Source of the DNA: Pseudopelagicola sp.
Lineage (GTDB): Bacteria; Pseudomonadota; Alphaproteobacteria; Rhodobacterales; Rhodobacteraceae
Reading direction: 5' to 3'
DNA: 49,194 bases
Assembly: GCA_026195905.1 (NCBI GenBank)
Contig: JAPHRE010000045.1
Location: 1-49,194, forward strand
This document shows, piece by piece, positions 28,578 to 37,349 of this stretch; position 1 is the first letter of the stretch, and every line of letters begins with the position of its first letter. The notes under the pieces were generated by a model that was not told where the DNA came from, did not search any database, and saw only the letters and a list, made by a program, of their open reading frames with translations. The position numbers and the translations under genes were made by a program.

Positions 28578-29253
28578 CGACAAGCTCTCTCAGTTTGTGC
28601 ATGTGCTGCATCCGCTCGGGCGTCCAATCGACCCCAAGTCCCTGCATCGCAAATTGTGTAATCTCATCAGAAAAGCGGGCGAATTTCTCCGGCCCGTCAT
28701 CGGCGCGCGGCACATACCAGAACACCGGCACATTCACCGCCGCAAGGAAGCTACGCGACACCAGCCGCATATCCCCGATCCGCAACGCCCCATCCGCCGC
28801 CGCCGCCCGCAGCACCTCCATATAGCGCGCCTCAAAGGCGTCGCGCTGTTCGAGATGCCGCAGCATCGCGCTGCGCTGAAACTCTGTCGTCGCGCCATAC
28901 CGACGCTGGCGTAGCCCGTCGAGAAGCACCTGCATATAGGCAATATGCTGCATCATCGCATAGCTCTGTCCATGCGCCATAAGCGCAAGCCGATCAACCG
29001 CAGGAGCCTTGGCTTCGTATCCGGGCCGGATCGCCTCGAACGAATGCTCCATCCCCCGGTCGCGCACCGCATTGAACAGATCGAGCTTCGAGGGAAAGTA
29101 ATGATACACCCGCCCCTTGGTCGATCCGAGAAACCGCGCCACCGAGTCAATCGACGTGGCCGCAAAGCCTTGCTGGGAAAAACACTGTGCCGCCGCTGCG
29201 AGGATTTCCTCATAGCGCTCGGGTTTCTTGCCATGTCTGGCAGGCGCTCCCAC
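28570..29253 (-). CDS. TetR family transcriptional regulator
   Basis: A 227-residue regulator. The N-terminal HTH is typical: RYEEILAAAAQCFSQQGFAATSIDSVARFLGSTKGRVYHYFPSK. I chose the GTG at 29253 because GGGGAGGA lies 5 bases ahead of it; the longer frame to 29367 adds residues unlike any TetR N-terminus and crosses the two palindromes listed upstream. The C-terminal ligand domain is rich in Met and aromatic residues, in keeping with an acyl-CoA-type or hydrophobic ligand. It is the first gene of the long catabolic operon and likely represses it and itself. Confidence 0.9.
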   Translation of the reverse strand: MGAPARHGKKPERYEEILAAAAQCFSQQGFAATSIDSVARFLGSTKGRVYHYFPSKLDLFNAVRDRGMEHSFEAIRPGYEAKAPAVDRLALMAHGQSYAMMQHIAYMQVLLDGLRQRRYGATTEFQRSAMLRHLEQRDAFEARYMEVLRAAAADGALRIGDMRLVSRSFLAAVNVPVFWYVPRADDGPEKFARFSDEITQFAMQGLGVDWTPERMQHMHKLRELVDA

Positions 29254-29296
29254 TGCATTCCTCCCCAAGCAGACGTTCACGATCTTAGAAAGCAAA

Positions 29297-29312
29297 CATA
29301 CTACCGGGTATG
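29297..29312. promoter_or_regulatory. Candidate TetR operator 1
   Basis: CATAC and GTATG are arms around TACCGG, 44-59 bases before the TetR start. The form resembles operators of TetR regulators of fatty-acid and acyl-CoA metabolism. Confidence 0.5.
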
Positions 29313-29332
29313 CTGTCAAATGCGCGCACCCC

Positions 29333-29349
29333 CATGACGTCGCGTCATG
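29333..29349. promoter_or_regulatory. Candidate TetR operator 2
   Basis: CATGACG-TCG-CGTCATG is a perfect 17-bp palindrome with 7-bp arms, 80-96 bases before the TetR start. It may be a second site for the same regulator or for cbbR read-through control. Confidence 0.45.
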
Positions 29350-29388
29350 CCTGTCCGCATCTGGCACAATATGCCTGCTAAATGCCCG

Positions 29389-30300
29389 CTAAACTCGACC
29401 CAAGTCACTGTCTTGCAACAAGTATTCAAGAAACGTGCGGGCGCCCCCCGTAAGCCGCTTTTCCTTGCGATGCGCCACATACCAGCGCCGGTGCAAAGGG
29501 AAGCCTTCGACGTCGAGAACCGCAATCTCTCCCGATGCAAGCTCAAGCCGCATCGCCTGCATCGACAAAAAGGCGATTCCCAATCCTGAAATCACTCCCT
29601 GTTTGATCGCCTCGCTATCGTCGAATTCCATATGCGTCCCAAGGCTCAGACCCTGCGCCTGAAACTGTCGCTCGACCGCTTTACGCGTCCCCGACCCGCG
29701 CTCGCGCCGGATCACAGGCTCGGCGGCAATCTGGCAAAGCGAAATCCCCCGCTGCCCCACCAACGGATGCTCGGGCCATGCGACCGGCACAATGATGTTT
29801 TCGCGAAACGGCTCTGCGATGACCTCATGCTCCTGCGGCGGTTGCCCCATGATATAGAGGTCGTCACGGTTCTCCGCCATACGTTCAAGTATGGTCTCGC
29901 GGTTGGTGATCTGAAGCCGTGGCTCGACCTTGGGATAGGCACGTTTGAACCGGCCCAAGAGTTGCGGCAGGAAATACCGCGCCGTCGACACCACCGCGAC
30001 AGAGACCGGCCCCGCCACCTCGCTTTGCAGATCCGAGAGCGCCGCCTCCATATCCGCAAGCCGCCCCAACACATCGCGCGCCGTCGCCGCGACCTCCTCG
30101 CCCGCATGGGTCAGATGCAACGCCTTGCCGACCTGCTCGGTCAACGCCATGCCGACCTTGCCTTCAAGCGCCTTGACCTGCATCGACACCGTCGGCTGCG
30201 TCAGGTTGACCTCCTGCGCCGCGCGCGTGATCGACCCATGCCGCGCCACCGCCTCGAATAGACGCAACTGCTGAACCGTGGGGGGGATGATCTTGGCCAT
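29389..30300 (-). CDS. cbbR: LysR-type activator of RuBisCO genes, CbbR
   Basis: A 303-residue LysR regulator, divergent from cbbL as is typical. The N-terminal HTH (residues about 8-67) carries QLRLFEAVARHGSITRAAQEV and LTQPTVSMQVKALE. The C-terminal effector domain, with GPVSVAVVSTARYFLPQLLG and RRERGSGTRKAVE, matches CbbR proteins, which sense Calvin-cycle intermediates such as RuBP or NADPH. It should activate cbbL and repress itself from the 102-base shared promoter region. Confidence 0.93.
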   Translation of the reverse strand: MAKIIPPTVQQLRLFEAVARHGSITRAAQEVNLTQPTVSMQVKALEGKVGMALTEQVGKALHLTHAGEEVAATARDVLGRLADMEAALSDLQSEVAGPVSVAVVSTARYFLPQLLGRFKRAYPKVEPRLQITNRETILERMAENRDDLYIMGQPPQEHEVIAEPFRENIIVPVAWPEHPLVGQRGISLCQIAAEPVIRRERGSGTRKAVERQFQAQGLSLGTHMEFDDSEAIKQGVISGLGIAFLSMQAMRLELASGEIAVLDVEGFPLHRRWYVAHRKEKRLTGGARTFLEYLLQDSDLGRV

Positions 30301-30402
30301 AGTCTTTAGTCTATGGTTATTATCAAAACAATCTAGTGTTATTTATTCAATCCCCTCCCTAAGACTCGACCACAGAAGCGCGACCCTCGGGAGGAGAACG
30401 AG
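30301..30402. promoter_or_regulatory. Shared cbbR-cbbL promoter region with candidate CbbR site
   Basis: The first 50 bases are clearly AT-rich. TTA-N8-TTA at 30306-30319 fits the TNA-N7/8-TNA half-site pattern published for CbbR and lies 6 bases from the cbbR start, consistent with autoregulation. GGGAGGAG precedes the cbbL ATG. Confidence 0.45.
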
Positions 30403-31833
30403 ATGCCCAAAGACCAGACCAAAACCTACAACGCCGGTGTGAAAGATTACCGCGACACCTATTGGATGCCCGAGTATACGCCACTCGCGACCGATTTCCT
30501 CGCCTGTTTCAAAGTCATCCCCCAAGATGGCGTGCCGCGCGAAGAGGCCGCCGCCGCCGTTGCCGCCGAAAGCTCGACCGGCACATGGACAACCGTCTGG
30601 ACCGACCTTCTGACCGATCTCGACTACTACAAGGGCCGCGCCTACGCGATCGAGGACGTGCCCGGCAATGACGACGCCTTCTACGCCTTCATCGCCTATC
30701 CCATCGACCTTTTCGAAGAAGGCTCGGTGGTCAATATCCTGACCTCGCTGGTCGGCAACGTGTTTGGCTTCAAGGCCGTGCGCGCCCTGCGCCTTGAAGA
30801 CGTGCGCGTGCCCATCGCCTATGTCAAAACCTGTGGCGGCCCCCCCAACGGCATTCAGGTCGAGCGCGACAAGCTCAACAAATATGGCCGCCCCATGCTC
30901 GGCTGCACCATCAAGCCCAAACTCGGCCTCTCGGCCAAGAACTATGGCCGCGCCGTCTATGAGGTGCTGCGCGGCGGTCTCGACTTTGCCAAGGATGACG
31001 AGAACGTCAATTCGCAGCCCTTCATGCGCTGGCGCGACCGGTTCGATTATGTGATGGAAGGCATCCAGAAGGCCGAGGCCGAAACCGGCGAGAAAAAAGG
31101 CTCTTACCTGAACGTCACCGCGCCAACCCCCGAAGAGATGTATAAACGCGCCGAGTATGCCAAGGAGATCGGCGCGCCGATCATCATGCATGACTACCTG
31201 ACCGCTGGCTTTACCGCCAACACCGGGCTTGCCAACTGGTGCCGCGAAAACGGGATGCTGCTGCACATTCACCGCGCCATGCATGCCGTGATCGACCGCA
31301 ACCCGAACCACGGCATCCACTTCCGTGTGCTGACCAAGATGCTGCGCCTGTCGGGCGGCGATCATCTGCACTCGGGCACCGTTGTGGGCAAACTCGAAGG
31401 CGACCGCGAGGCGACCTTGGGCTGGATCGACACAATGCGCGATAGCTTCATCAAGGAAGACCGCTCGCGCGGCATCATGTTCGATCAGGACTGGGGCTCC
31501 ATGCCCGGCGTCTTCCCGGTCGCCTCGGGTGGCATCCACGTGTGGCACATGCCCGCGCTGGTCTCGATCTTTGGCGACGATTCGGTGTTGCAATTCGGCG
31601 GCGGCACCCTCGGACACCCGTGGGGCAACGCCGCAGGCGCAGCCGCCAACCGCGTCGCGCTTGAAGCCTGCGTGCAGGCCCGCAACGAGGGCCGCGAGCT
31701 AGAGAAGGAAGGCAAGGACATCCTGACCAACGCCGCCAAATCCTCGCCCGAACTCGCGACCGCGATGGAAACCTGGAAAGAGATCAAGTTCGAGTTCGAC
31801 ACCGTCGACAAGCTGGATATCCAGCACCGCTGA
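30403..31833 (+). CDS. cbbL: RuBisCO large subunit, form IA
   Basis: Carboxylates ribulose-1,5-bisphosphate in the Calvin cycle. At 476 residues it has the length and sequence of green-like form IA. Catalytic residues are all present: K171 in TIKPKLGLS, carbamylated K197 with D199 and E200 in FAKDDEN, H290 in HIHRAMHA and K330 in VVGKLEGDR. Followed by cbbS, cbbQ and cbbO, so it is the non-carboxysomal IA(Q) arrangement. There is no cbbX, no carboxysome gene and no phosphoribulokinase in the window. Small departures from relatives are TCGGPPNG and ATDFLACF. Confidence 0.98.
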   Translation: MPKDQTKTYNAGVKDYRDTYWMPEYTPLATDFLACFKVIPQDGVPREEAAAAVAAESSTGTWTTVWTDLLTDLDYYKGRAYAIEDVPGNDDAFYAFIAYPIDLFEEGSVVNILTSLVGNVFGFKAVRALRLEDVRVPIAYVKTCGGPPNGIQVERDKLNKYGRPMLGCTIKPKLGLSAKNYGRAVYEVLRGGLDFAKDDENVNSQPFMRWRDRFDYVMEGIQKAEAETGEKKGSYLNVTAPTPEEMYKRAEYAKEIGAPIIMHDYLTAGFTANTGLANWCRENGMLLHIHRAMHAVIDRNPNHGIHFRVLTKMLRLSGGDHLHSGTVVGKLEGDREATLGWIDTMRDSFIKEDRSRGIMFDQDWGSMPGVFPVASGGIHVWHMPALVSIFGDDSVLQFGGGTLGHPWGNAAGAAANRVALEACVQARNEGRELEKEGKDILTNAAKSSPELATAMETWKEIKFEFDTVDKLDIQHR

Positions 31834-31871
31834 TCTGACCCTCTGGCCCCGATAGCAAAAAGGAATATCCC

Positions 31872-32228
31872 ATGTCTGACATGCAGGACTACAAATCGTC
31901 GCTTGCCGACGTCACAAGCCGCAAGTTCGAAACCTTCTCCTACCTGCCCGAGATGACCCCGGAGCAGACTCGTAAACAGGTCGAATACATCGTCTCCAAA
32001 GGCTGGAACCCGGCCGTCGAACATACCGAACCGGAGAACGCCACCGATAGCTATTGGTATATGTGGAAACTGCCGATGTTCGGCGAAACCGATGTCGATC
32101 GCATCCTAGCCGAGGCCGAGGCCTGCCACAAGGCACACCCCAACAACCACGTGCGTCTCGTCGGCTATGACAACTACGCCCAATCCAAGGGTGCCGAGAT
32201 GGTCATCTACCGCGGCAAACCCGTCTGA
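31872..32228 (+). CDS. cbbS: RuBisCO small subunit
   Basis: A 118-residue small subunit that caps the L8S8 enzyme. [20 protein letters not shown] at the start and the central [13 protein letters not shown] and [14 protein letters not shown] are the family signatures. The length matches form IA partners. AAGGA precedes the ATG. It lies 38 bases after cbbL and is followed by an intercistronic hairpin. Confidence 0.97.
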   Translation: MSDMQDYKSSLADVTSRKFETFSYLPEMTPEQTRKQVEYIVSKGWNPAVEHTEPENATDSYWYMWKLPMFGETDVDRILAEAEACHKAHPNNHVRLVGYDNYAQSKGAEMVIYRGKPV

Positions 32229-32240
32229 TCGGCCCTATCC

Positions 32241-32270
32241 GCCGTGGCCTGCCTCCATGCGCGCCACGGC
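32241..32270 (+). other. Hairpin between cbbS and cbbQ
   Basis: GCCGTGGC and GCCACGGC, perfect 8-bp arms with a 14-base loop, are flanked by the near-repeats CCCTATCC on both sides. There is no T run, so an mRNA-stabilising or processing element that keeps RuBisCO subunit mRNA above activase mRNA is likely. Confidence 0.55.
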
Positions 32271-32303
32271 ACCCTATCCCACGCTTTCAAAAGGGCGCAT
32301 TCC

Positions 32304-33113
32304 ATGACCGCGCATGACATCGACCAGTTCAAAGTCGCCAAGGAACCTTTCTACCGCGTGAGCGCAGGCGAAGATGCCCTTTACCGGGCCGCCTATGCCC
32401 GCCGGATGCCGGTCATGCTCAAGGGGCCAACGGGCTGCGGCAAATCCCGGTTTGTCGAATATATGGCGTGGAAACTGGGCCGCCCGCTGATTACTGTCGC
32501 CTGCAACGAGGACATGACCGCCTCGGATCTGGTGGGCCGCTTCCTGCTCGATAAGGACGGCACCAAATGGCAGGACGGCCCGCTGACCACCGCTGCCCGC
32601 ATCGGTGCGATCTGTTACCTCGATGAGATCGTCGAGGCCCGGCAGGATACCACCGTCGTTATCCATCCCCTGACCGATCACCGCCGCCAGCTTCCGCTTG
32701 ATAAAACCGGCGAGATCATCGACGCCCACCCCGATTTCCAGCTCGTGATTTCCTATAACCCCGGCTACCAATCGCTGATGAAAGACCTCAAACAATCGAC
32801 CAAGCAACGCTTTGCCGCGCTGGAGTTCGACTACCCCGAGGCCGCGATCGAGGCCGAGATTGTGGGCCGCGAAACCGGCGTCGATCCCGAGACCGCAGGC
32901 AAACTCGTGCAGGTCGCCCATCGCTCCCGCAACCTCAAGGGCCACGGCCTTGATGAGGGCATCTCGACCCGACTCCTTGTCTACGCCGGTCAGATGATTG
33001 CCGAAGGCGTTGCGCCCCATGATGCCTGCCTGATGACGCTGGTCACCCCCCTCACCGACGATCCCGACATGCGCCAGACGCTTCAGGCCGCCGTGGAAAC
33101 CTTCTTCGTCTGA
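32304..33113 (+). CDS. cbbQ: RuBisCO activase ATPase subunit CbbQ
   Basis: A 269-residue MoxR-group AAA+ ATPase which, with CbbO, removes inhibitory sugar phosphates from form I RuBisCO. Walker A is GPTGCGKS (residues 41-48), Walker B CYLDE (104-108), and the arginine-finger region [13 protein letters not shown] follows. I chose the ATG at 32304, which gives the usual length and the family N-terminus; the frame is open further upstream through the hairpin. The ribosome site is weak (AAGGG about 9 bases off). Confidence 0.96.
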   Translation: MTAHDIDQFKVAKEPFYRVSAGEDALYRAAYARRMPVMLKGPTGCGKSRFVEYMAWKLGRPLITVACNEDMTASDLVGRFLLDKDGTKWQDGPLTTAARIGAICYLDEIVEARQDTTVVIHPLTDHRRQLPLDKTGEIIDAHPDFQLVISYNPGYQSLMKDLKQSTKQRFAALEFDYPEAAIEAEIVGRETGVDPETAGKLVQVAHRSRNLKGHGLDEGISTRLLVYAGQMIAEGVAPHDACLMTLVTPLTDDPDMRQTLQAAVETFFV

Positions 33114-33130
33114 GATCGGAGATCGGCGCC

Positions 33131-35467
33131 ATGACCATCACCCTCGAAGACTTCCGCGCCTGCTTCGCCTCCGCCCCGCCCGAGGTTGTTGACAGGCTCG
33201 ACACAACCCTCCAAGACGCCGCCCGCATCCTGTCGGCCCAGGGGTTCACCGATTACATGGAAGGCGCCAAAGGGCTGTGCAACCTCGGGCGCGGCCCTGA
33301 TCTCGTGCTGGCGTGGTTCGACAATATCCCCGCCGTCGCCCGCGACTGTGGCGAGGACGTGATCCGCGATTGCCTCGGCGCGGCGATGAAACTCTCGTCC
33401 CTGACCTCGGGCGAGGTCATCGCGCTGCTCTTTGCCTCGCTGCCGACCGCCGCAACCCGCCTTGGCGACGCCGACCTCCTGCGCGGCTACCTGACCCTCA
33501 TCCATCAGCTTGCCGCCAAATCCGCCCGTGGGCTGCGCCCCATGCTCGGCGTCATCGACGAATTGCTCTCCAAGCTGACCCTCTCCGGCCTACGCCGATG
33601 GGCCACCTATGGCGCCGACGCCTATCGCCGCGACCTGCCGCGCCTGACCGACTATTTCGCCCTCCAAAGCACCGATTCCCGCAAAATCCTGCAACAGGAA
33701 CGCCGCGGCACGCTCTTTATCAACGCCCAGCGCAAGTTGAACTTCTACCTCCGCGCGCTCTGGGGGCGGGACTTTTTCCTGCGCCCGACCGCCGCCGATC
33801 ACGCAGGCTTTCGCCCCTATATCGACGCCCATGTCCTGCACCTGCCCGACGCCGTGGACGATCTCGACGGCATACCCGGCCTCGACCTCTACCGCGCAAT
33901 GGCCGCCCATCAGGCCGCGCATCTGCACTACACAACCGCCGCGCTCTCCGCCGAGCACCTCTCACAGGCGCAAATGGTCTTTATCGGCCTGATTGAAGAC
34001 GCCCGCATAGAATACCTCGCCGCCCGCGATTTCCCCGGCCTCGTCAAGCTCTGGGGCCGCCTCCTTGCACGCGACCATGACGCCCCGCCCGAACACCCGA
34101 CCGTCCTCGCGCTGGAGAAATTCGCCCGCCGCCTCAATGATCCGGGGTTTTCAACCAACGACCCGGATCTCGACACGCTGGCCAACACATTTCACTCTGA
34201 AATAGAGTCTAACATGGCGGAAAACGCCTTTTCATGGCAGCTCGGCCTCGAGCTTTTCCACATCTTCGCCGCCCGCCGCGACGTGCCCTCCCTGCGCATC
34301 CTGCAATCCTTGCGCATCCCTTATCGCGACGACAATCGCTTTATCTGGGATCATGCGGAATTTGATTGGACCGCCTCGGGCCACGGCCCCGCCCCCCAAC
34401 GCCAGACCCGCAAATATGTCTCGGTCATGGAAATGGCCCACGAGGTCGATACCGAACTCGCCGGGGACGATGCACAGGAAATCTGGGTCTGCAAAGATGA
34501 ATTCCGCCCCTATGAGGACGCCGGCGAAGCCACCACCTCTTTCAACGCGATGTGGGGCAAGGAACCGCTCTCGCCGCCCTACCATTACCCCGAATGGGAT
34601 CATCAACTGCAACTCTCTCGCCCCGATTGGGCCACGGTCTACGAGCGCCGCGCGCCCAAGGGCGACCCCGCCTTGATCGACGAAACCCTGCTTGACCACA
34701 AACCCGTCGCAACCCGTATCCGTCAGATCATCGACATGCTCTCTCCCGCAGGCGTCCAACGCGTGCGCGGCATGGAAGACGGCGACGAGATCGACATCAA
34801 CGCCGCCGTCGACGCCATGATCGCCATCCGCATGGGGGCACAGCCCGACACCCGCATCACCATGCGCAACATCATCAAATCCCGCGACCTCGCCGTAACC
34901 GTGCTGCTCGACCTTTCCGAAAGCACCAATGACACGATGGACGGCTCGGACAAAACCATCCTCGCGCTGACCCGCGAAGCGGCGGCGCTGGTCGCGCTTG
35001 CCATCGACGGCGTTGGCGATCCCTTCGCCCTGCATGGCTTTGCCTCCGATGGTCGCCACGACGTGCAGTATGTCAAATTCAAGGATTTCGGCCAGCCTTT
35101 CGACACCGAGGCCAAGACCCGGCTCGCCGGGATGAAAGGCGGCCTTTCAACCCGCATGGGCGCGGCCCTGCGCCATGCTGGGGCGGGCCTTTTGCGCCAG
35201 CCCGAACGGCGCAAGCTGATCCTGCTTGTGACCGATGGCGCCCCCGCCGATATCGACGAACGCGACCCGCAACATCTGCGCCATGATACCCGCAAGGCGG
35301 TCGAAACACTCGCCGCCAAAGGTGTGCAGAGCTACTGCCTGACGCTCGACCCAGACGCAGATGCCTACGTTCAGCGTATCTTCGGTCAAAACAACTATAC
35401 CATCGTCGATCACGTGGCCCGCCTGCCCGAAAAACTGCCAACCCTTTTCGCCACCCTCACACGCTAG
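33131..35467 (+). CDS. cbbO: RuBisCO activase adaptor CbbO (VWA domain)
   Basis: A 778-residue partner of CbbQ that recruits RuBisCO to the ATPase ring. The long helical N-terminal part (about 1-580) has no obvious enzyme motif. The C-terminal von Willebrand A domain carries the MIDAS residues D594, S596 and S598 in LLDLSESTND, a threonine in LALTREAA and an aspartate in LLVTDGAPAD. Length and context match CbbO of form IA(Q) operons. The start lies 17 bases after the cbbQ stop. Confidence 0.96.
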   Translation: MTITLEDFRACFASAPPEVVDRLDTTLQDAARILSAQGFTDYMEGAKGLCNLGRGPDLVLAWFDNIPAVARDCGEDVIRDCLGAAMKLSSLTSGEVIALLFASLPTAATRLGDADLLRGYLTLIHQLAAKSARGLRPMLGVIDELLSKLTLSGLRRWATYGADAYRRDLPRLTDYFALQSTDSRKILQQERRGTLFINAQRKLNFYLRALWGRDFFLRPTAADHAGFRPYIDAHVLHLPDAVDDLDGIPGLDLYRAMAAHQAAHLHYTTAALSAEHLSQAQMVFIGLIEDARIEYLAARDFPGLVKLWGRLLARDHDAPPEHPTVLALEKFARRLNDPGFSTNDPDLDTLANTFHSEIESNMAENAFSWQLGLELFHIFAARRDVPSLRILQSLRIPYRDDNRFIWDHAEFDWTASGHGPAPQRQTRKYVSVMEMAHEVDTELAGDDAQEIWVCKDEFRPYEDAGEATTSFNAMWGKEPLSPPYHYPEWDHQLQLSRPDWATVYERRAPKGDPALIDETLLDHKPVATRIRQIIDMLSPAGVQRVRGMEDGDEIDINAAVDAMIAIRMGAQPDTRITMRNIIKSRDLAVTVLLDLSESTNDTMDGSDKTILALTREAAALVALAIDGVGDPFALHGFASDGRHDVQYVKFKDFGQPFDTEAKTRLAGMKGGLSTRMGAALRHAGAGLLRQPERRKLILLVTDGAPADIDERDPQHLRHDTRKAVETLAAKGVQSYCLTLDPDADAYVQRIFGQNNYTIVDHVARLPEKLPTLFATLTR

Positions 35468-35475
35468 GACACAGC

Positions 35476-35784
35476 ATGCTCAAACCCAAATCCTATGTCG
35501 GCCTCGACAATGATATCAACGGCGGCATGACAGACACCGGCAAGATCATCCGCGATGCCTGGGCCTTCGGTCTGATCCCCGAGGACGAGACCTGCAAAGG
35601 CTGGCTACCGCATCAGATCGAAACCCTCTGGGCGCGCGCCAATGCTGAATGGGGGACATACGGCTTTCGTGTCGGGGCCATGCCCGAAACCCTGCGCGCC
35701 AATTACATGCGCATTCAATCCCAAGCCATAACCCGCGCCCGCACCGCCGGATGGTCCGGCGCGCAGGAACTCGCCAACGACTAA
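35476..35784 (+). CDS. Small unknown protein linked to the RuBisCO operon
   Basis: A 102-residue soluble protein with no signal peptide, membrane segment or motif that I recognise. It begins MLKPKSYVGLDNDINGG and has an amphipathic, Trp-rich middle (DAWAFGLIPEDETCKGWLP). It lies 8 bases after cbbO on the same strand and codon use looks like its neighbours, so it is probably co-transcribed. It could be an accessory factor of RuBisCO or of the CbbQO complex, but that is context only. Confidence 0.8.
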   Translation: MLKPKSYVGLDNDINGGMTDTGKIIRDAWAFGLIPEDETCKGWLPHQIETLWARANAEWGTYGFRVGAMPETLRANYMRIQSQAITRARTAGWSGAQELAND

Positions 35785-35791
35785 GCGCACC

Positions 35792-35808
35792 TGCACAGCT
35801 CCTGTGCA
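35792..35808. promoter_or_regulatory. Perfect palindrome after the RuBisCO operon
   Basis: TGCACAG-CTC-CTGTGCA has 7-bp arms and a 3-base spacer. A third half-site TGCACAG follows at 35832-35838, 40 bases from the first. It lies 73 bases before the dioxygenase gene. It suits an operator; there is no T run to make it a terminator. Confidence 0.45.
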
Positions 35809-35880
35809 ATCATGAGGCTTTTGCGCAAGCGTGCACAGACCTACATTCCTCGCATCGAATCAAGATGCTGGAACCCTCCC

Positions 35881-36675
35881 ATGTCCCTCATGCCCACCTA
35901 CTTTATCTCGCATGGCGGCGGCCCTTGGCCGTGGCTCCCTGCGTGGCGGTCTGAATTCGCCCCACTCGAATCCTCCCTGCGCGACATGCCCGGCCAATTG
36001 CCGGAAAAACCCAAGGCCGTGCTTTCCATTTCCGGCCACTGGGAGGATGACGTCTTTGCCGTTATGTCCGCCCCCAAACCACCTATGGAATATGACTATT
36101 CCGGCTTCCCGCCCGAAACCTACGAGATCACCTACCCCGCCCCCGGCGCGCCCGAAATCGCACAGGAAGCGGCTGACCTCCTCGCCGCCGCTGGCCTGCC
36201 CGCCCGCCTCGACGGGGCGCGGGGCTTTGATCACGGCACCTTTGTGCCGCTCCATGTCATGTATCCAGAGGCCGATGTGCCCCTGTTTCAGGTCTCATTG
36301 CAAAAAGGCTATGATCCATCCGCGCATTTCGTCATGGGCCGCGCCCTCGCGCCCCTGCGCAAAAAGGGCGTGCTCATCATCGGATCTGGCCTAAGCTATC
36401 ACAACCTGCGCCTGATGAACCCGTCGGCCCGTGTCCCGTCCGAGGCTTTTGATACATGGCTCGACGAAACGCTCGCCCTTGCCCCCGAAGACCGCACCAA
36501 GGCCCTCCTTGATTGGGAAACCGCTCCCTACGCCCGGACCTGCCATGCGCAAGAAGATCATTTCGCCCCGATCTTCGCCGCCCTCGGCGCGGCAGAATCC
36601 GGCAAGGCCACACGCATCTACCACCAAAAGAATATCTTTGGTGGCGTGACCGCCTCGGGCTATCGGTTCGACTGA
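35881..36675 (+). CDS. LigB-type extradiol dioxygenase (DODA/YgiD-like)
   Basis: A 264-residue class III extradiol dioxygenase-like protein. Likely metal ligands are H11 in FISHGGGPWP, H53 in SGHWED and H227 in HAQEDHFAP, with H118/H125 in GFDHGTFVPLHVMYP near the active site. Related proteins cleave catecholic substrates such as DOPA; the natural substrate in bacteria is mostly unknown. I chose the ATG at 35881; the frame extends to 35812 but the added residues are unlike the family. It stands alone between the RuBisCO operon and smpB. Confidence 0.9.
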   Translation: MSLMPTYFISHGGGPWPWLPAWRSEFAPLESSLRDMPGQLPEKPKAVLSISGHWEDDVFAVMSAPKPPMEYDYSGFPPETYEITYPAPGAPEIAQEAADLLAAAGLPARLDGARGFDHGTFVPLHVMYPEADVPLFQVSLQKGYDPSAHFVMGRALAPLRKKGVLIIGSGLSYHNLRLMNPSARVPSEAFDTWLDETLALAPEDRTKALLDWETAPYARTCHAQEDHFAPIFAALGAAESGKATRIYHQKNIFGGVTASGYRFD

Positions 36676-36678
36676 TCT

Positions 36679-36701
36679 AAAAAAGGGTGTGGCCTTCGGC
36701 C
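36679..36701 (-). terminator. Possible terminator after smpB
   Basis: On the minus strand a short GGCC-GAA-GGCC hairpin is followed by ACACCC and a run of T. The stem is short, so confidence is limited. Confidence 0.4.
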
Positions 36702-36702
36702 C

Positions 36703-37185
36703 CTACTCGCCGTGACGCAAGAGCCGCTGTTTCTGGCGGCCCCAATCGCGCTTGGCCTCGGTGGCGCGCTTGTCATGCGCCTTCTTGCCCTTGGCGATCC
36801 CGATCTTGAGCTTCACGCGGCCCTTATGGTTGAAATACATCACCAACGGCACAAGGGTCATGCCCTTGCGCTGGGTCGCGTTCCATAGGTTGGCAAGCTC
36901 CTTGCGGCTGACCAAGAGCTTGCGGCGCTTTCGCTCCTCATGGCTGAACATCGCGCGGTCATAGGGCGCGATATAGGAATTCACGAGCCACAACTCCCCA
37001 TCCTCAACCGCCGCATAGCTTTCGGCGATATTGGCGCTGTTCTCGCGCAGGGATTTGACCTCGGACCCCGTCAGGATGATACCGCATTCGATATCGTCCT
37101 CGATGGCATAGTCAAACCGGGCCCGCCGATTCTCGGCGATGACCTTGTAATTGGGGTCGGAATTTTTCTTCGTGTTCTTGGCCAT
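36703..37185 (-). CDS. smpB: SsrA-binding protein SmpB
   Basis: A 160-residue RNA-binding partner of tmRNA in trans-translation, which rescues stalled ribosomes. The OB-fold core ([35 protein letters not shown]) and the basic C-terminal tail ([17 protein letters not shown]) are both complete. I chose the ATG at 37185, giving the family start MAKN; a longer frame lacks support. The tmRNA gene itself is not in the window. In related genomes dapA often lies beside smpB; here the taurine genes follow. Confidence 0.96.
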   Translation of the reverse strand: MAKNTKKNSDPNYKVIAENRRARFDYAIEDDIECGIILTGSEVKSLRENSANIAESYAAVEDGELWLVNSYIAPYDRAMFSHEERKRRKLLVSRKELANLWNATQRKGMTLVPLVMYFNHKGRVKLKIGIAKGKKAHDKRATEAKRDWGRQKQRLLRHGE

Positions 37186-37349
37186 AATGCAACCTGAGTA
37201 TCGCGGCTTTGCCCCGGTGTCCATCGCAAGAGCCGGACTCTGTTACACGGCATTTCGGGGCCGAAAAAGTCCAATACGGCCGAGCCGATTCCCTGTCAGG
37301 ACATCACACCACCGCACGGCCCCTTCATACGCGCCGCGACTCGTTGCGC

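Noticed and set aside
29254-29367. Longer TetR reading frame
   Set aside because: The extra 38 residues include no helix-turn-helix part and the region holds two palindromes suited to operators; GTG at 29253 has a good ribosome site.
30343-31617. Minus-strand open frame opposite cbbL (424 codons)
   Set aside because: Shadow of the RuBisCO large-subunit gene; no plausible start signal or domain.
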